From contig CAJMQV010000001.1 in the NCBI GenBank assembly GCA_905215575.1, positions 1-64,000 on the forward strand: DNA of 64,000 nt, given 5' to 3'. This stretch comes from an uncultured bacterium (GTDB taxonomy: Bacteria > Bacteroidota > Bacteroidia > Bacteroidales > Bacteroidaceae). The position numbers and the translations under genes are program-made. Shown here piece after piece: positions 1-8,339 of this stretch. The notes beneath the pieces are model-generated. The model saw only the letters and a program-made list of their open reading frames with translations. It made no database searches and was not told the DNA's origin. Each line of letters begins with the position of its first letter. Positions within the stretch are counted from its first letter, which is position 1.

Positions 1-2
1 TT

Positions 3-515
3 AGGAGTCTTTTTGCTGATTTCATTGGCAATGTCATGGGATTCTCCATCGGACAGAATGACGAGGTACGCCGCAGCATCCGCCGACTGGACCGCCGACT
101 GATGCTCCTGCCGCTGGTGACGATTCTCGGCACCTGGGGCGGCATGCTGGCCGTGTGTGCCCTGATCCCCCGTATCGGGGTGGCGGACTGGATGGCTGTG
201 GGTTCGGGTTTCGGATACTACTCGCTGTCGGGCATCATGATTTCGGAACTGCGTGGAGCGGAAATCGGTACCATAGCGCTGATGAGCAACATTTTGCGTG
301 AAATCATCACGCTGGTTGGCGCGCCGCTGCTGGCACGCTGGTTCGGTCCGCTGGCTCCCATCACGGCCGGAGGATGCACCACGGAGGATACTACCCTGCC
401 GGTCATTGCCCGTACGTGCGGACGTGCGCTCGTTCCGGTGAGCATCTTCCACGGACTTACCATCGACTTCTCCGTACCGTTTCTCATTTCCTTTTTCTGC
501 TCACTGGCCGGATAA
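3..515 (+). CDS. lysO: LysO-type lysine exporter, C-terminal part (5' end outside window)
   Basis: The reading frame is open to the left edge of the window (residues before the first ATG at 36 read RSLFADFIGNV), so only the C-terminal ~170 residues are present. The hydrophobic segments and the motif GGCTTEDTTLP match the DUF340/LysO (YbjE) family. These are inner-membrane exporters of lysine and its toxic analogues. In Bacteroidales this protein is often preceded by a short LysO-like partner, which would lie off the window. The gene is convergent with the Crp/Fnr regulator, with only 4 bp between stop codons. The family call is fairly firm; the substrate is by homology only. Confidence 0.8.
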   Translation, partial: RSLFADFIGNVMGFSIGQNDEVRRSIRRLDRRLMLLPLVTILGTWGGMLAVCALIPRIGVADWMAVGSGFGYYSLSGIMISELRGAEIGTIALMSNILREIITLVGAPLLARWFGPLAPITAGGCTTEDTTLPVIARTCGRALVPVSIFHGLTIDFSVPFLISFFCSLAG

Positions 516-519
516 CCGG

Positions 520-1107
520 TCAGTCCTCCTGCCGCCCGGCCAGTTCGGCACGGATGCGGCTTAGCGACTGAGGCGTGATCCACAGATAGGAGGCAATGTA
601 TTTCAGAGGAACGTAAAGCAGCAGCTCGGGATTGTCCTCCAACAGGCGCAGATAGCGCTCCTTGGCACGGGGCACAGCGGTGCTGATGAGCCAGGTTTCC
701 AAATCGAGAAACTGACGTTCGAACAGGATGCGTCCGAAATTGGCGGCCTGCACCGAACCGGCAAACCATTCCTCTAATTCCGTACGCGAAATAGCATACA
801 ATTCACTGTCGCTCATCGCCTCAATGGTAATGAGCGATTTTCGTCCTCCGGCATAACCCCAGATGGAAAAGACGGCTTCTCCCGCCGAGGCGAACCAAAG
901 GGACTGGTCAATGCCGTCGGCATTTACAAACGAACCGCGCCAGATGCCACTGGCAATGATATAGAAATGACTGTTACACTCCCCCTCGCGCACCAGAAAA
1001 CTGCCACGGGGATAGGTCACAGGCGTCATGCGCTCGAGCAGACGGGCGGCATCATTTTCCGTAATGGCATATTTGCTGCAAAAGCGCTCCAAAACTTCTT
1101 GCTTCAT
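520..1107 (-). CDS. Crp/Fnr family transcriptional regulator
   Basis: This 195-residue protein has an N-terminal cyclic-nucleotide-binding-like barrel (roughly residues 20-120, including the turn YPRGSFLVREGE). It ends in a short helix-turn-helix around ITPQSLSRIRAEL. The size and the short C-terminal HTH are typical of the many Bacteroidetes Crp-like regulators, whose ligand is usually unknown. There is no Fnr-type N-terminal cysteine cluster, so oxygen sensing by a 4Fe-4S cluster is unlikely. A good promoter (TTG-N20-TATCTTTG) lies just upstream inside the end of the MATE gene, so it is probably transcribed on its own. Its targets cannot be read from the sequence; the adjacent MATE exporter is a natural candidate. 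Confidence 0.88.
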   Translation of the reverse strand: MKQEVLERFCSKYAITENDAARLLERMTPVTYPRGSFLVREGECNSHFYIIASGIWRGSFVNADGIDQSLWFASAGEAVFSIWGYAGGRKSLITIEAMSDSELYAISRTELEEWFAGSVQAANFGRILFERQFLDLETWLISTAVPRAKERYLRLLEDNPELLLYVPLKYIASYLWITPQSLSRIRAELAGRQED

Positions 1108-1135
1108 CGGATTTTCTCATGATTCTTTCCTCCGG

Positions 1136-1166
1136 CAAAGATAGACATCATTTCTCTTGGCGGCAA
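1136..1166 (-). promoter_or_regulatory. Bacteroidota-type promoter for the Crp/Fnr gene
   Basis: On the minus strand, TTG (1164-1166), a 20-bp spacer and TATCTTTG (1136-1143) fit the Bacteroidota -33/-7 consensus. It ends about 28 bp before the start codon at 1107 and overlaps the 3' end of the MATE gene. Confidence 0.65.
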
Positions 1167-2500
1167 TAAACGGTGACCAAAAAAAGAAAAGTCAGCAGCT
1201 CGGCCATCGGTACGGCCAGCCAGATACCGGCAGCCCCTAACCACAAAGGAAGCAGCCCGAAGCAAAGCACAATAAAGACAAAACCGCGCAGCAGGGTGAT
1301 GAGCAGAGCCATGCGGTCGCGCTCCAGACTCTGAAAATAGCCGATGCTCACAATGTTCACGCCAAAGAATACAAAGCCGCAGGCAAACAGGGGCAGTCCC
1401 TCCACGGCCAGAGCATAGGCCGGATAATGGGGTTCAAGAAACCAACGGACAATCTGGGGACTGAACAGGGCGGTGACCGCCAGACAGAGTGCTCCGGCAG
1501 CTACGGCTGTAATCAGCGCCTGGCGCAAAGCCTGATGCACGCGCCCGCGGGCACCGCATCCGTGATTGTAGCTCAGAATGGGCTGTGCCGACTGGGCAAT
1601 GGCGTTATAGACCATAAAGATGATGGGAAAGAAGTAGCAGGCTATGCTGAATGCGGCCACTCCGTCCTCATGCAGATAGTGCATGAACACGTAGTTGCCT
1701 ACAAACATCATGGTGGCAATGGCTGCCTCACAAAGGAAAGAGGATAGCCCCAGACGCATCACAGTGCGGGTGTGGCGGCACAACTGTCGCCATCCGCTGC
1801 GGGTACGTTGCAAGGACATCAGACGCAGGGTGATGGTGGGACGCAACAGATAGCCCACAATCATCAGCGCGCCGAGTATATAGCCCAGACTGGTGGCCAG
1901 AGCCGCGCCCATCATGCCCCACCCCAGTCCGAAGATGAACCAGTAGTCGAGAGCGATATTTATGAGTGCGGGCACCACATTGCAGAGCATGGCATAACGG
2001 GGCGACCCGTCGAGCCGCACAAAGAACATACCCGAATTGAGCAGAGCACTGAACACAAAGAAAGGCAGGAACCAGTGCATATATTCCAATGCCAACGGGA
2101 GCAGACGCTCCGAACTGCCGAAAAAGCGGGCCACTTGCGGGGCAAAACAGAGCACTATACCCCAAAGCAAGACCAACAGCAACGAACCGACATACACCGA
2201 CTGCGTGATGTAGGCACGGGCCAGACGCTCCCTGCCGCGCGAAAGGGCAATGGAAGCGGCTACCGAAGCGCCCACTCCGAACATCAGTCCGATACCGGTA
2301 TTTATCAGAAACAAAGGGGCTGTGATATTTACTGCGGCCAGGGCATCGCTACCGATACCGCGTCCCACAAAGATACCATCGGTAATGACGAACACGGCCG
2401 AAAAGACCATTCCCAACAGCGTAGGGAAAAACAGTTTGCGAAACAGGCGCGACACTTCCATCGTGCCGAAATCAAGTGTTTCTTTCACATTCTCTTTCAT
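1148..2500 (-). CDS. MATE family efflux transporter
   Basis: The protein is about 450 residues and very hydrophobic, with around 12 membrane segments in two similar halves, as in multidrug and toxin extrusion (MATE) transporters. These export cationic drugs or metabolites using Na+ or H+ gradients. I chose the ATG at 2500 (MKENVKETLDFGTMEV). The open frame runs back to 2653, but that extension has no family character and covers the promoter-like TACATTTG at 2526-2533. An AGGAAG lies 4 bp before the chosen start. The N-terminal NITAPLFLINTGIGLMFGVG region is characteristic. The substrate is unknown. Confidence 0.9.
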   Translation of the reverse strand: MKENVKETLDFGTMEVSRLFRKLFFPTLLGMVFSAVFVITDGIFVGRGIGSDALAAVNITAPLFLINTGIGLMFGVGASVAASIALSRGRERLARAYITQSVYVGSLLLVLLWGIVLCFAPQVARFFGSSERLLPLALEYMHWFLPFFVFSALLNSGMFFVRLDGSPRYAMLCNVVPALINIALDYWFIFGLGWGMMGAALATSLGYILGALMIVGYLLRPTITLRLMSLQRTRSGWRQLCRHTRTVMRLGLSSFLCEAAIATMMFVGNYVFMHYLHEDGVAAFSIACYFFPIIFMVYNAIAQSAQPILSYNHGCGARGRVHQALRQALITAVAAGALCLAVTALFSPQIVRWFLEPHYPAYALAVEGLPLFACGFVFFGVNIVSIGYFQSLERDRMALLITLLRGFVFIVLCFGLLPLWLGAAGIWLAVPMAELLTFLFLVTVYCRQEK

Positions 2501-2609
2501 AAACTTCCTACTCTTTTTTTGACGGCAAATGTAAGAAGGGAAAACGGCATAACGCTTCACATTTGGTAAAAAATGCGTTGTGCCCTTAAAAAGAAGATTA
2601 CTGATGTTT

Positions 2610-2676
2610 TCATAAAAAAGCAGCCGTATTCCACGGCTCTGGACACAAGACACAGAACCATAGAATACGGCTGCTT
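2610..2676 (-). terminator. Terminator downstream of sufS (two-tier hairpin)
   Basis: A 14-bp perfect stem (2618-2631 with 2663-2676) encloses a second 7-bp stem separated by small internal loops. On the minus strand it is followed by TTTTTTATG. It lies 38 bp after the sufS stop and before the MATE gene, so it ends the suf operon. Confidence 0.8.
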
Positions 2677-2713
2677 CAAAAAGATTATATCGCGTATTAC
2701 TTTCTAAAAGGAA

Positions 2714-3931
2714 TCAGAACATACGGGCCACACGACGAATACCGGCTACCAGCGCATCGACTTCCTCAAAGGTGTTGTAAAGACCGAAGCTGGCGCGCAC
2801 GGTGCCTTCGATGCCCATACGGTGCATCAGCGGCTCGGCACAGTGGTGACCGGTGCGCACGGCAATGCCCAGACGGTCGAGCAACGTACCTAAATCCAGA
2901 TGATGGATATCGCCAACCAGGAAAGAAATCACAGCATCTTTGTGCTTTGGAGTACCGATGAAGCGCATGCCTTCAATAGTGGCCATCTGCTCCATGGCAT
3001 AATCGGTAAGCGCCTGCTCGTGAGCGTAGATATTGTCCATGCCCAAGGCGGTTACGTAATCCAATGCGTGAGCCAGACCGGTAGTCGCTACATAATCGGG
3101 GGTTCCGGCCTCGAACTTATAGGGAAGCTCGTTGAATGTGGTGCGCTCGAAGCTGACATTCTGAATCATCTCACCGCCGCCCATATAAGGAGGCAGACGG
3201 TCGAGCCATTCTTCCTTACCATAAAGCACACCGATACCCGTAGGACCGTAGATCTTATGTCCGCTGAATGCAAAGAAATCGCAATCCAGATCCTGCACGT
3301 CTACCGCAAAGTGAGGGGTACTCTGGGCACCGTCTACCAGCACGGGCACCCCGTGGTCATGAGCCGTACGAATCATCTCTTTCACGGGATTGACCGTTCC
3401 AAGCACATTGCTCACGTGGGTGATGCTCACCAGACGGGTGCGCTCGTTGAACAGCTTTTCGTATTCGTCCAGACGGAGCTCGCCTTCGTCGGTAATGGGA
3501 ATCACGCGCAGACGGATGCCTTTGCGGGCCTGAACCAACTGCCAGCTCACAATGTTGGAGTGATGTTCCATCTCGCTTACGATCACTTCATCGCCTTCCT
3601 TCAGAATGGCATCGCCAAAGGTCGTAGCCACCAGATTAATACTTTCTGTGGTGCCGCGGGTGAAGACGATTTCGGCCGTGGAACGGGCATTCAGAAAGCG
3701 GCGCACGGTTTCACGGGCCTGCTCATGCAGTTCGGTTGCCTGCTGCGAAAGGAAATGCACTCCGCGATGCACATTGGCATTCACATTATAGTATTCGTGC
3801 GTCATGGCTTCCACCACCGAACGGGGTTTCTGTGTCGTGGCTCCGTTATCTAAATAGACTAAAGGTTTGCCATATACTTCACGTCCTAAAATAGGAAAGT
3901 CCTCGCGAATCTTGTTAATATCGTAACTCAT
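2714..3931 (-). CDS. sufS: Cysteine desulfurase SufS
   Basis: This is a PLP-dependent enzyme that takes sulfur from L-cysteine (leaving alanine) and supplies it as a persulfide for Fe-S cluster assembly. Visible family signatures are DNGATTQKP near the N-terminus, EMEHHSN, the PLP-lysine motif SGHKIYGPTG (about residue 225-235) and the active-site cysteine in RTGHHCAEP (about residue 360). The length (405 residues) is normal. I start at the ATG at 3931 (MSYDINKIREDFP); the frame could run to a GTG at 3994, but that part has no family match. It is the last gene of sufB-sufC-sufD-sufS. No sufE or sufA is seen nearby. Confidence 0.96.
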   Translation of the reverse strand: MSYDINKIREDFPILGREVYGKPLVYLDNGATTQKPRSVVEAMTHEYYNVNANVHRGVHFLSQQATELHEQARETVRRFLNARSTAEIVFTRGTTESINLVATTFGDAILKEGDEVIVSEMEHHSNIVSWQLVQARKGIRLRVIPITDEGELRLDEYEKLFNERTRLVSITHVSNVLGTVNPVKEMIRTAHDHGVPVLVDGAQSTPHFAVDVQDLDCDFFAFSGHKIYGPTGIGVLYGKEEWLDRLPPYMGGGEMIQNVSFERTTFNELPYKFEAGTPDYVATTGLAHALDYVTALGMDNIYAHEQALTDYAMEQMATIEGMRFIGTPKHKDAVISFLVGDIHHLDLGTLLDRLGIAVRTGHHCAEPLMHRMGIEGTVRASFGLYNTFEEVDALVAGIRRVARMF

Positions 3932-4007
3932 AATTTTCTCTTGTTTTCTTATATCATTTTTCTCCAGACCGGAGTGTGGTGCGCCATCCGGCACCGGCCT
4001 TTTCCGC

Positions 4008-5351
4008 CTACTTGCAGATCTTGCAACCGGAGCAGCGGCTCAGTTCGCCACGGAAACGCTTCTCCACCAGATGATGCAGACGGTCGCGCAGCGCATCGAT
4101 GGCGATGCAATCAATCACTTCGCCAACAAAGGCAAAACGCAGAAGCATCTGGGCCTCTTCACGCGAGATACCGCGCTGCTGCATGTAGAACAGAGCCTGC
4201 TCGTTCAACTGTCCCACAGTGGAACCGTGACTACACTTCACATCGTCGGCATAAATCTCGAGCATAGGCTGTGCGTACATACGGGCTTCCTTAGTGGCGC
4301 ACAGATTGGCGTTGCGCTCGTTGGAAACAGTGTGCTGTGCGTTCTCGCGCACCAGAATACGGCCGGCAAAGGCACCTACGGCCTGATTGTCGAGCACATA
4401 TTTATAGAGCTGGTTGCTGGTACAGTGGCTCACACGGTGATCAATCAGGGTGTTGTGATCCACGTGCTGCTGCTTGTCGGCGATGACACAACCGTAGAGG
4501 TTAGTCTCGGCACGCTCGCCCGAAAGGGTTACTTCACTGCGGTTACGGGTCAGTCCGTTGTGCAGGGTGATAGTATTGAGCGACACGTTGCTGTCGGCCT
4601 GCTGGTCTACATACAGATTGCCGAAGCGTTTGTTCTTCACGTGGGTTTCCTCCAGTTCATAAAGTTGCAGACGGGCATTGTTTCCGACATATACCTCAGC
4701 AATCTGGGTAGTCAGGAACGAACGGTCATCGGCTGCATGGTCACAGAACAGAATGCGGGCCTCAGCATTGTCTTCCAACACGATGAGTACACGACGGTTC
4801 ACCATCAGGTCTACATCCGAACGCAGGATATTCACAATCTGCAAGGTGCGCTCGGCCGCAACGCCACGGGGCACATACACAAAGAGTCCGTCCTGAGCCA
4901 ACATGGTGTTCAGCGCATTGAGGGCATCTTTTCCCGTGCGGGCCTGCTTGCCGTAATAACGGGCCACTAAGTCCGGATACTGCTGCGCCGCCTCACGCAG
5001 AGAGCAGACAATCATTCCCTCGGGCAGGGCCACCGCAGGTTGTATCTTGCTGTAAAAGGCATCGTTCACCATAAAGTAGAGCGAGGTGCTCAGATTGGGA
5101 ACGTCGCACTTGAACACTTCATAAGGATTGACCGGAATGTCCAGACGATTCAGGTTCACTCCGTAATCGGGTGCAAAGGCTGCCGCCACATCGGTGTACT
5201 TGTAGCGTTCCACCTTCTGCGTGGGAAATCCCTGCTGAAGAAAATCCTGAAATGCCTGTTCGCGCAGGGCATTCAGAACCGGAGCACTGTGGCTGTCGAT
5301 CATCGTGCGGCACTGGCGGAACAGATCGATATATTGTTGTTCACTATTCAT
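4008..5351 (-). CDS. sufD: Fe-S cluster assembly protein SufD
   Basis: SufD is the partner of SufB in the SufB-SufC-SufD scaffold that builds Fe-S clusters in the cytoplasm. This 447-residue protein has the SufBD beta-helix core, including YELEETHVKNKRFGNLYV and the conserved C-terminal region KCSHGSTVGQLNEQALFYMQ, followed by RGISREEAQMLLRFAF. It ends in CSGCKICK, an unusually cysteine-rich tail. It sits between sufC (gap 24 bp) and sufS. The paralog SufB in the same operon is longer and has the extended N-terminus, which separates the two calls. Confidence 0.95.
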   Translation of the reverse strand: MNSEQQYIDLFRQCRTMIDSHSAPVLNALREQAFQDFLQQGFPTQKVERYKYTDVAAAFAPDYGVNLNRLDIPVNPYEVFKCDVPNLSTSLYFMVNDAFYSKIQPAVALPEGMIVCSLREAAQQYPDLVARYYGKQARTGKDALNALNTMLAQDGLFVYVPRGVAAERTLQIVNILRSDVDLMVNRRVLIVLEDNAEARILFCDHAADDRSFLTTQIAEVYVGNNARLQLYELEETHVKNKRFGNLYVDQQADSNVSLNTITLHNGLTRNRSEVTLSGERAETNLYGCVIADKQQHVDHNTLIDHRVSHCTSNQLYKYVLDNQAVGAFAGRILVRENAQHTVSNERNANLCATKEARMYAQPMLEIYADDVKCSHGSTVGQLNEQALFYMQQRGISREEAQMLLRFAFVGEVIDCIAIDALRDRLHHLVEKRFRGELSRCSGCKICK

Positions 5352-5375
5352 TCTTTCTTCGTTTTTTAATTCAAA

Positions 5376-6131
5376 CTATGCCTCCAACTCGGCCTTGATC
5401 CAATCAAAACCTTTGTTCTCGATCTCCAAAGCCAGTTCTGGGCCACCGGTCTTCACAATGCGGCCGTTCAGCAGCACGTGTACGATGTCCGGTTTCAGAT
5501 AGTCCAACAGACGCTGATAGTGAGTAATCACCAGAGCACTGGTTTCGGGAGTACGCAATTTGTTGAATCCTTCGGCCACAATGCGCAGAGCATCTACATC
5601 CAGACCGGAATCGGTTTCGTCCAAAATGCTGAGTGTAGGCTCAAGCATCGCCATCTGGAAGATCTCATTGCGCTTCTTCTCACCACCGGAGAATCCTTCG
5701 TTCACCGAGCGGTTAGCCAGTTTGCTGTCCAATTCTACAATCTTACGCTTTTCGCGCATCATCTTCAAGAAGTCGCCGGCACTCATCGGCTCCTGACCGA
5801 GATACTGACGCTTGGCATTGATGGCGGCACGCATAAAGTTTACCATAGACACACCCGGTATCTCCACCGGCTGCTGGAAAGAAAGGAACAATCCCTCGTG
5901 AGCACGCTCTTCGGGCTTCATGGCCAGAAGGTCCTTTCCGTTGAAGGTAATACTTCCAGAAGTCACCTCATAAGCCGGATTACCCACCAGTACATTGCTC
6001 AGGGTACTCTTACCGGCACCGTTCTGACCCATCAGGGCGTGAATCTCGCCCGGATTGACCGTCAAATTGATTCCTTTCAAAATCTCTTTGCCATTGATGC
6101 TGGCATGTAAGTCTTTTATCTCTAACATCAT
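5376..6131 (-). CDS. sufC: Fe-S cluster assembly ATPase SufC
   Basis: This ABC-type ATPase powers the SufBCD scaffold. The 251-residue protein shows a Walker A motif (GQNGAGKST), a Q-loop, a signature (NEGFSGGEKKRNEIFQMAML) and a Walker B (LSILDETDSGLD). The DETDSGLD variant and the absence of membrane segments are typical of SufC rather than a transport ATPase. There are two adjacent ATGs at 6131 and 6128; either could be used. It lies 48 bp after sufB and is clearly in the same operon. Confidence 0.96.
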   Translation of the reverse strand: MMLEIKDLHASINGKEILKGINLTVNPGEIHALMGQNGAGKSTLSNVLVGNPAYEVTSGSITFNGKDLLAMKPEERAHEGLFLSFQQPVEIPGVSMVNFMRAAINAKRQYLGQEPMSAGDFLKMMREKRKIVELDSKLANRSVNEGFSGGEKKRNEIFQMAMLEPTLSILDETDSGLDVDALRIVAEGFNKLRTPETSALVITHYQRLLDYLKPDIVHVLLNGRIVKTGGPELALEIENKGFDWIKAELEA

Positions 6132-6179
6132 AATAGTCGTTGATTTTATCGAAAAATAAACATGGTCCCATAACGGACT

Positions 6180-7631
6180 TTATCCTACCGTACCTTCGAG
6201 AGATACATTCAAGAGTTTCTGAGCCTCAACAGCAAACTCCATCGGCAGTTTGTTGATCACATCCTTGGCATATCCGTTAACGATCAGTCCCACGGCCTCC
6301 TCGGTAGGAATACCACGCTGGTTGCAGTAGAACAGCTGTTCCTCGGAAATCTTCGAAGTGGTAGCTTCATGCTCCACAATCGCGGTGTCGTTGTGCACAT
6401 CCATATAAGGGAAAGTATGCGCTCCGCAAGTGCTACCCAACAGGAGCGAGTCGCAGGAACTGTAATTACGCGCTCCGTCGGCTCCCGGTGCCACACGCAC
6501 CAGGCCTCGATAAGAGTTCTGGCTCTTTCCGGCAGAAATACCTTTACTGATAATGGTACTCTTGGTGTTCTTGCCCAGATGTATCATCTTCGTACCGGTA
6601 TCAGCCTGCTGATAGTTGTTGGTCACAGCCACACTGTAGAACTCTGCCTGCGAATTGTCGCCGCTGAGCACACAGCTGGGGTATTTCCAGGTAATGGCCG
6701 AACCGGTTTCTACCTGTGTCCAGGAAAGCTTGCTGTTGGCACCACGCAGATGACCACGCTTGGTCACCAGATTGAGTACACCGCCCTTGCCTTCGGCATC
6801 ACCGGGATACCAGTTCTGCACGGTGCTGTATTTCACCTCGGCATTCTCGTTTACCACAATCTCCACGATAGCGGCGTGCAACTGATTCTCGTCGCGCATC
6901 GGAGCAGTACATCCTTCCAGATAGGAAACGTAGCCGCCATCGTCACAAACGATGAGCGTACGCTCAAACTGTCCCGTATTACGCGCATTGATACGGAAAT
7001 AGGTAGACAACTCCATCGGGCAACGCACGCCCTTCGGGATATACACAAACGAACCGTCGCTGAACACAGCTGAGTTCAAAGCCGCAAAGAAGTTGTCACG
7101 ATAAGGCACTACCGTACCTAAATACTGTTTCACCAGATCGGGATACTCACGCACGGCCTCACTGATTGAACAGAAGATGATGCCGCGCTCGGAAAGTTTC
7201 TCTTTAAAGGTTGTCTTTACGGATACAGAGTCCATCACGGCATCAACAGCCGTGCCACTCAGAGCCAGACGCTCCTCAAGGGGAATTCCTAACTTATCGA
7301 AAGTCTTCATCAGCTCGGGATCGATCTCATCCAGACTCTTCGGACCATCTTTCTTTCCTTTTGTCGGATCGGCATAGTACGAAATGCCCTGATAATCGAT
7401 TTCCGGCATTTTCAGATGCCCCCACTCCGGCTGCTTCATTGTGAGCCAGTGGCGGAAGGCCTTGAGGCGGAACTCAAGCATCCATTCCGGTTCTTCCTTT
7501 TTTGAAGAAATCAGACGGACTACATCTTCGTTCAAGCCCTTTTCTATGATTTCAGTCTGTATGTCCGTGGTAAAGCCGTATTCGTATTTCTTCTCGGCTA
7601 CCTCTTTTACAAACTTGTTTTTCTCTTCCAT
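6180..7631 (-). CDS. sufB: Fe-S cluster assembly protein SufB
   Basis: SufB is the main scaffold subunit on which the nascent Fe-S cluster is assembled. The protein has 483 residues, the usual length. It contains hallmark segments [15 protein letters not shown] near the N-terminus, [20 protein letters not shown] in the middle and [21 protein letters not shown] near the C-terminus. It is the first gene of the operon. A TATATTTG box (7671-7678, minus strand) lies about 40 bp upstream, without a clear -33 element. The cvpA terminator immediately before it separates the operon from infB-cvpA. Confidence 0.97.
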   Translation of the reverse strand: MEEKNKFVKEVAEKKYEYGFTTDIQTEIIEKGLNEDVVRLISSKKEEPEWMLEFRLKAFRHWLTMKQPEWGHLKMPEIDYQGISYYADPTKGKKDGPKSLDEIDPELMKTFDKLGIPLEERLALSGTAVDAVMDSVSVKTTFKEKLSERGIIFCSISEAVREYPDLVKQYLGTVVPYRDNFFAALNSAVFSDGSFVYIPKGVRCPMELSTYFRINARNTGQFERTLIVCDDGGYVSYLEGCTAPMRDENQLHAAIVEIVVNENAEVKYSTVQNWYPGDAEGKGGVLNLVTKRGHLRGANSKLSWTQVETGSAITWKYPSCVLSGDNSQAEFYSVAVTNNYQQADTGTKMIHLGKNTKSTIISKGISAGKSQNSYRGLVRVAPGADGARNYSSCDSLLLGSTCGAHTFPYMDVHNDTAIVEHEATTSKISEEQLFYCNQRGIPTEEAVGLIVNGYAKDVINKLPMEFAVEAQKLLNVSLEGTVG

Positions 7632-7670
7632 GAATTAATCTATTGAGCTATTAAATATATTGCGAAGTTA

Positions 7671-7678
7671 CAAATATA
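7671..7678 (-). promoter_or_regulatory. Candidate -7 box for the suf operon
   Basis: The minus strand reads TATATTTG, a match to TAnnTTTG, between the cvpA terminator and the sufB start. I found no TTG at the expected 19-20 bp, so the assignment is tentative. Confidence 0.4.
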
Positions 7679-7689
7679 TAGATTATATT

Positions 7690-7736
7690 TCAAAAAGAGG
7701 AATGCAGTCTGTCTTTATTGACAGACCTGCATTCCT
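7690..7736 (-). terminator. Terminator of the rimP-nusA-infB-cvpA operon
   Basis: A 16-bp stem (7698-7713 with 7720-7736, one bulged base) with a 6-nt loop is followed on the minus strand by CTCTTTTTG. It lies 19 bp after the cvpA stop and before sufB. Confidence 0.85.
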
Positions 7737-7754
7737 GCTCTTCGTAGTATCTTT

Positions 7755-8339
7755 TTAATACTCATCGGGTTGGGTTATATCCTGAGAAGATTCATTCTCC
7801 TCTGAATCCTTGATCACACCGGAATCTGACTGCCCTTCTTCGGATGCATCAGAATCAGGCAGACTTTTCCAGGTGGCTTTCAGACAACGGAACAGCAAAG
7901 CTCCCGAATCGGCCACGGGACGCACCAAAAGCGACTGCTCCGCACTCTGCGGACCGATCCACTGAAAAGCCGTAAGCACATGCAGCAGACAACTTAGCAC
8001 AATGCCGTACTTCAGCACGCCTACTCCAGCACCAGCCAGACGATTTATCCCGCCCAGACAAAGGCTTTCAGCAGTTTTGGTAAGCAGGAAAGCGACAACA
8101 GACAGGGCCATCGGCACTCCTACCCAAATCAGGATAAAAGCCAACACGCGTGCCGCTGTCTGCGGTGCTCCAAGCTGTGGTGCCATCCAGTCGCCCAAAG
8201 CGGCATACAACATACGCGCTACCAGCAGTCCTGCCAGCACTCCTCCGATGGAAACCAATTGCCGGAACAGTCCGCCGCTCCAGCCCTTAATGGCTCCCCA
8301 CAGGAGTACAATCACCAGAATCAGATCGATTGTTGTCAT
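7755..8339 (-). CDS. CvpA family membrane protein
   Basis: A 194-residue protein whose first ~150 residues form about four membrane helices with the CvpA pattern (IDLILVIVLLWGAIKGWSGGLFRQ; the G-x-x-GL motif is typical). It is followed by a strongly acidic, serine-rich cytoplasmic tail ending SSQDITQPDEY. CvpA proteins are linked to envelope homeostasis and, in E. coli, colicin V production; the molecular role is not settled. The start overlaps the infB stop by one base (TAATG), which suggests translational coupling. It closes the rimP-nusA-infB operon. Confidence 0.88.
   Translation of the reverse strand: MTTIDLILVIVLLWGAIKGWSGGLFRQLVSIGGVLAGLLVARMLYAALGDWMAPQLGAPQTAARVLAFILIWVGVPMALSVVAFLLTKTAESLCLGGINRLAGAGVGVLKYGIVLSCLLHVLTAFQWIGPQSAEQSLLVRPVADSGALLFRCLKATWKSLPDSDASEEGQSDSGVIKDSEENESSQDITQPDEY

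Noticed and set aside
2900..3853. 317-residue frame antisense to sufS
   Set aside because: Fully inside sufS, whose catalytic motifs are intact; the antisense product has no recognisable domain.
4071..4970. 299-residue frame antisense to sufD
   Set aside because: A shadow of sufD codon structure without family features.
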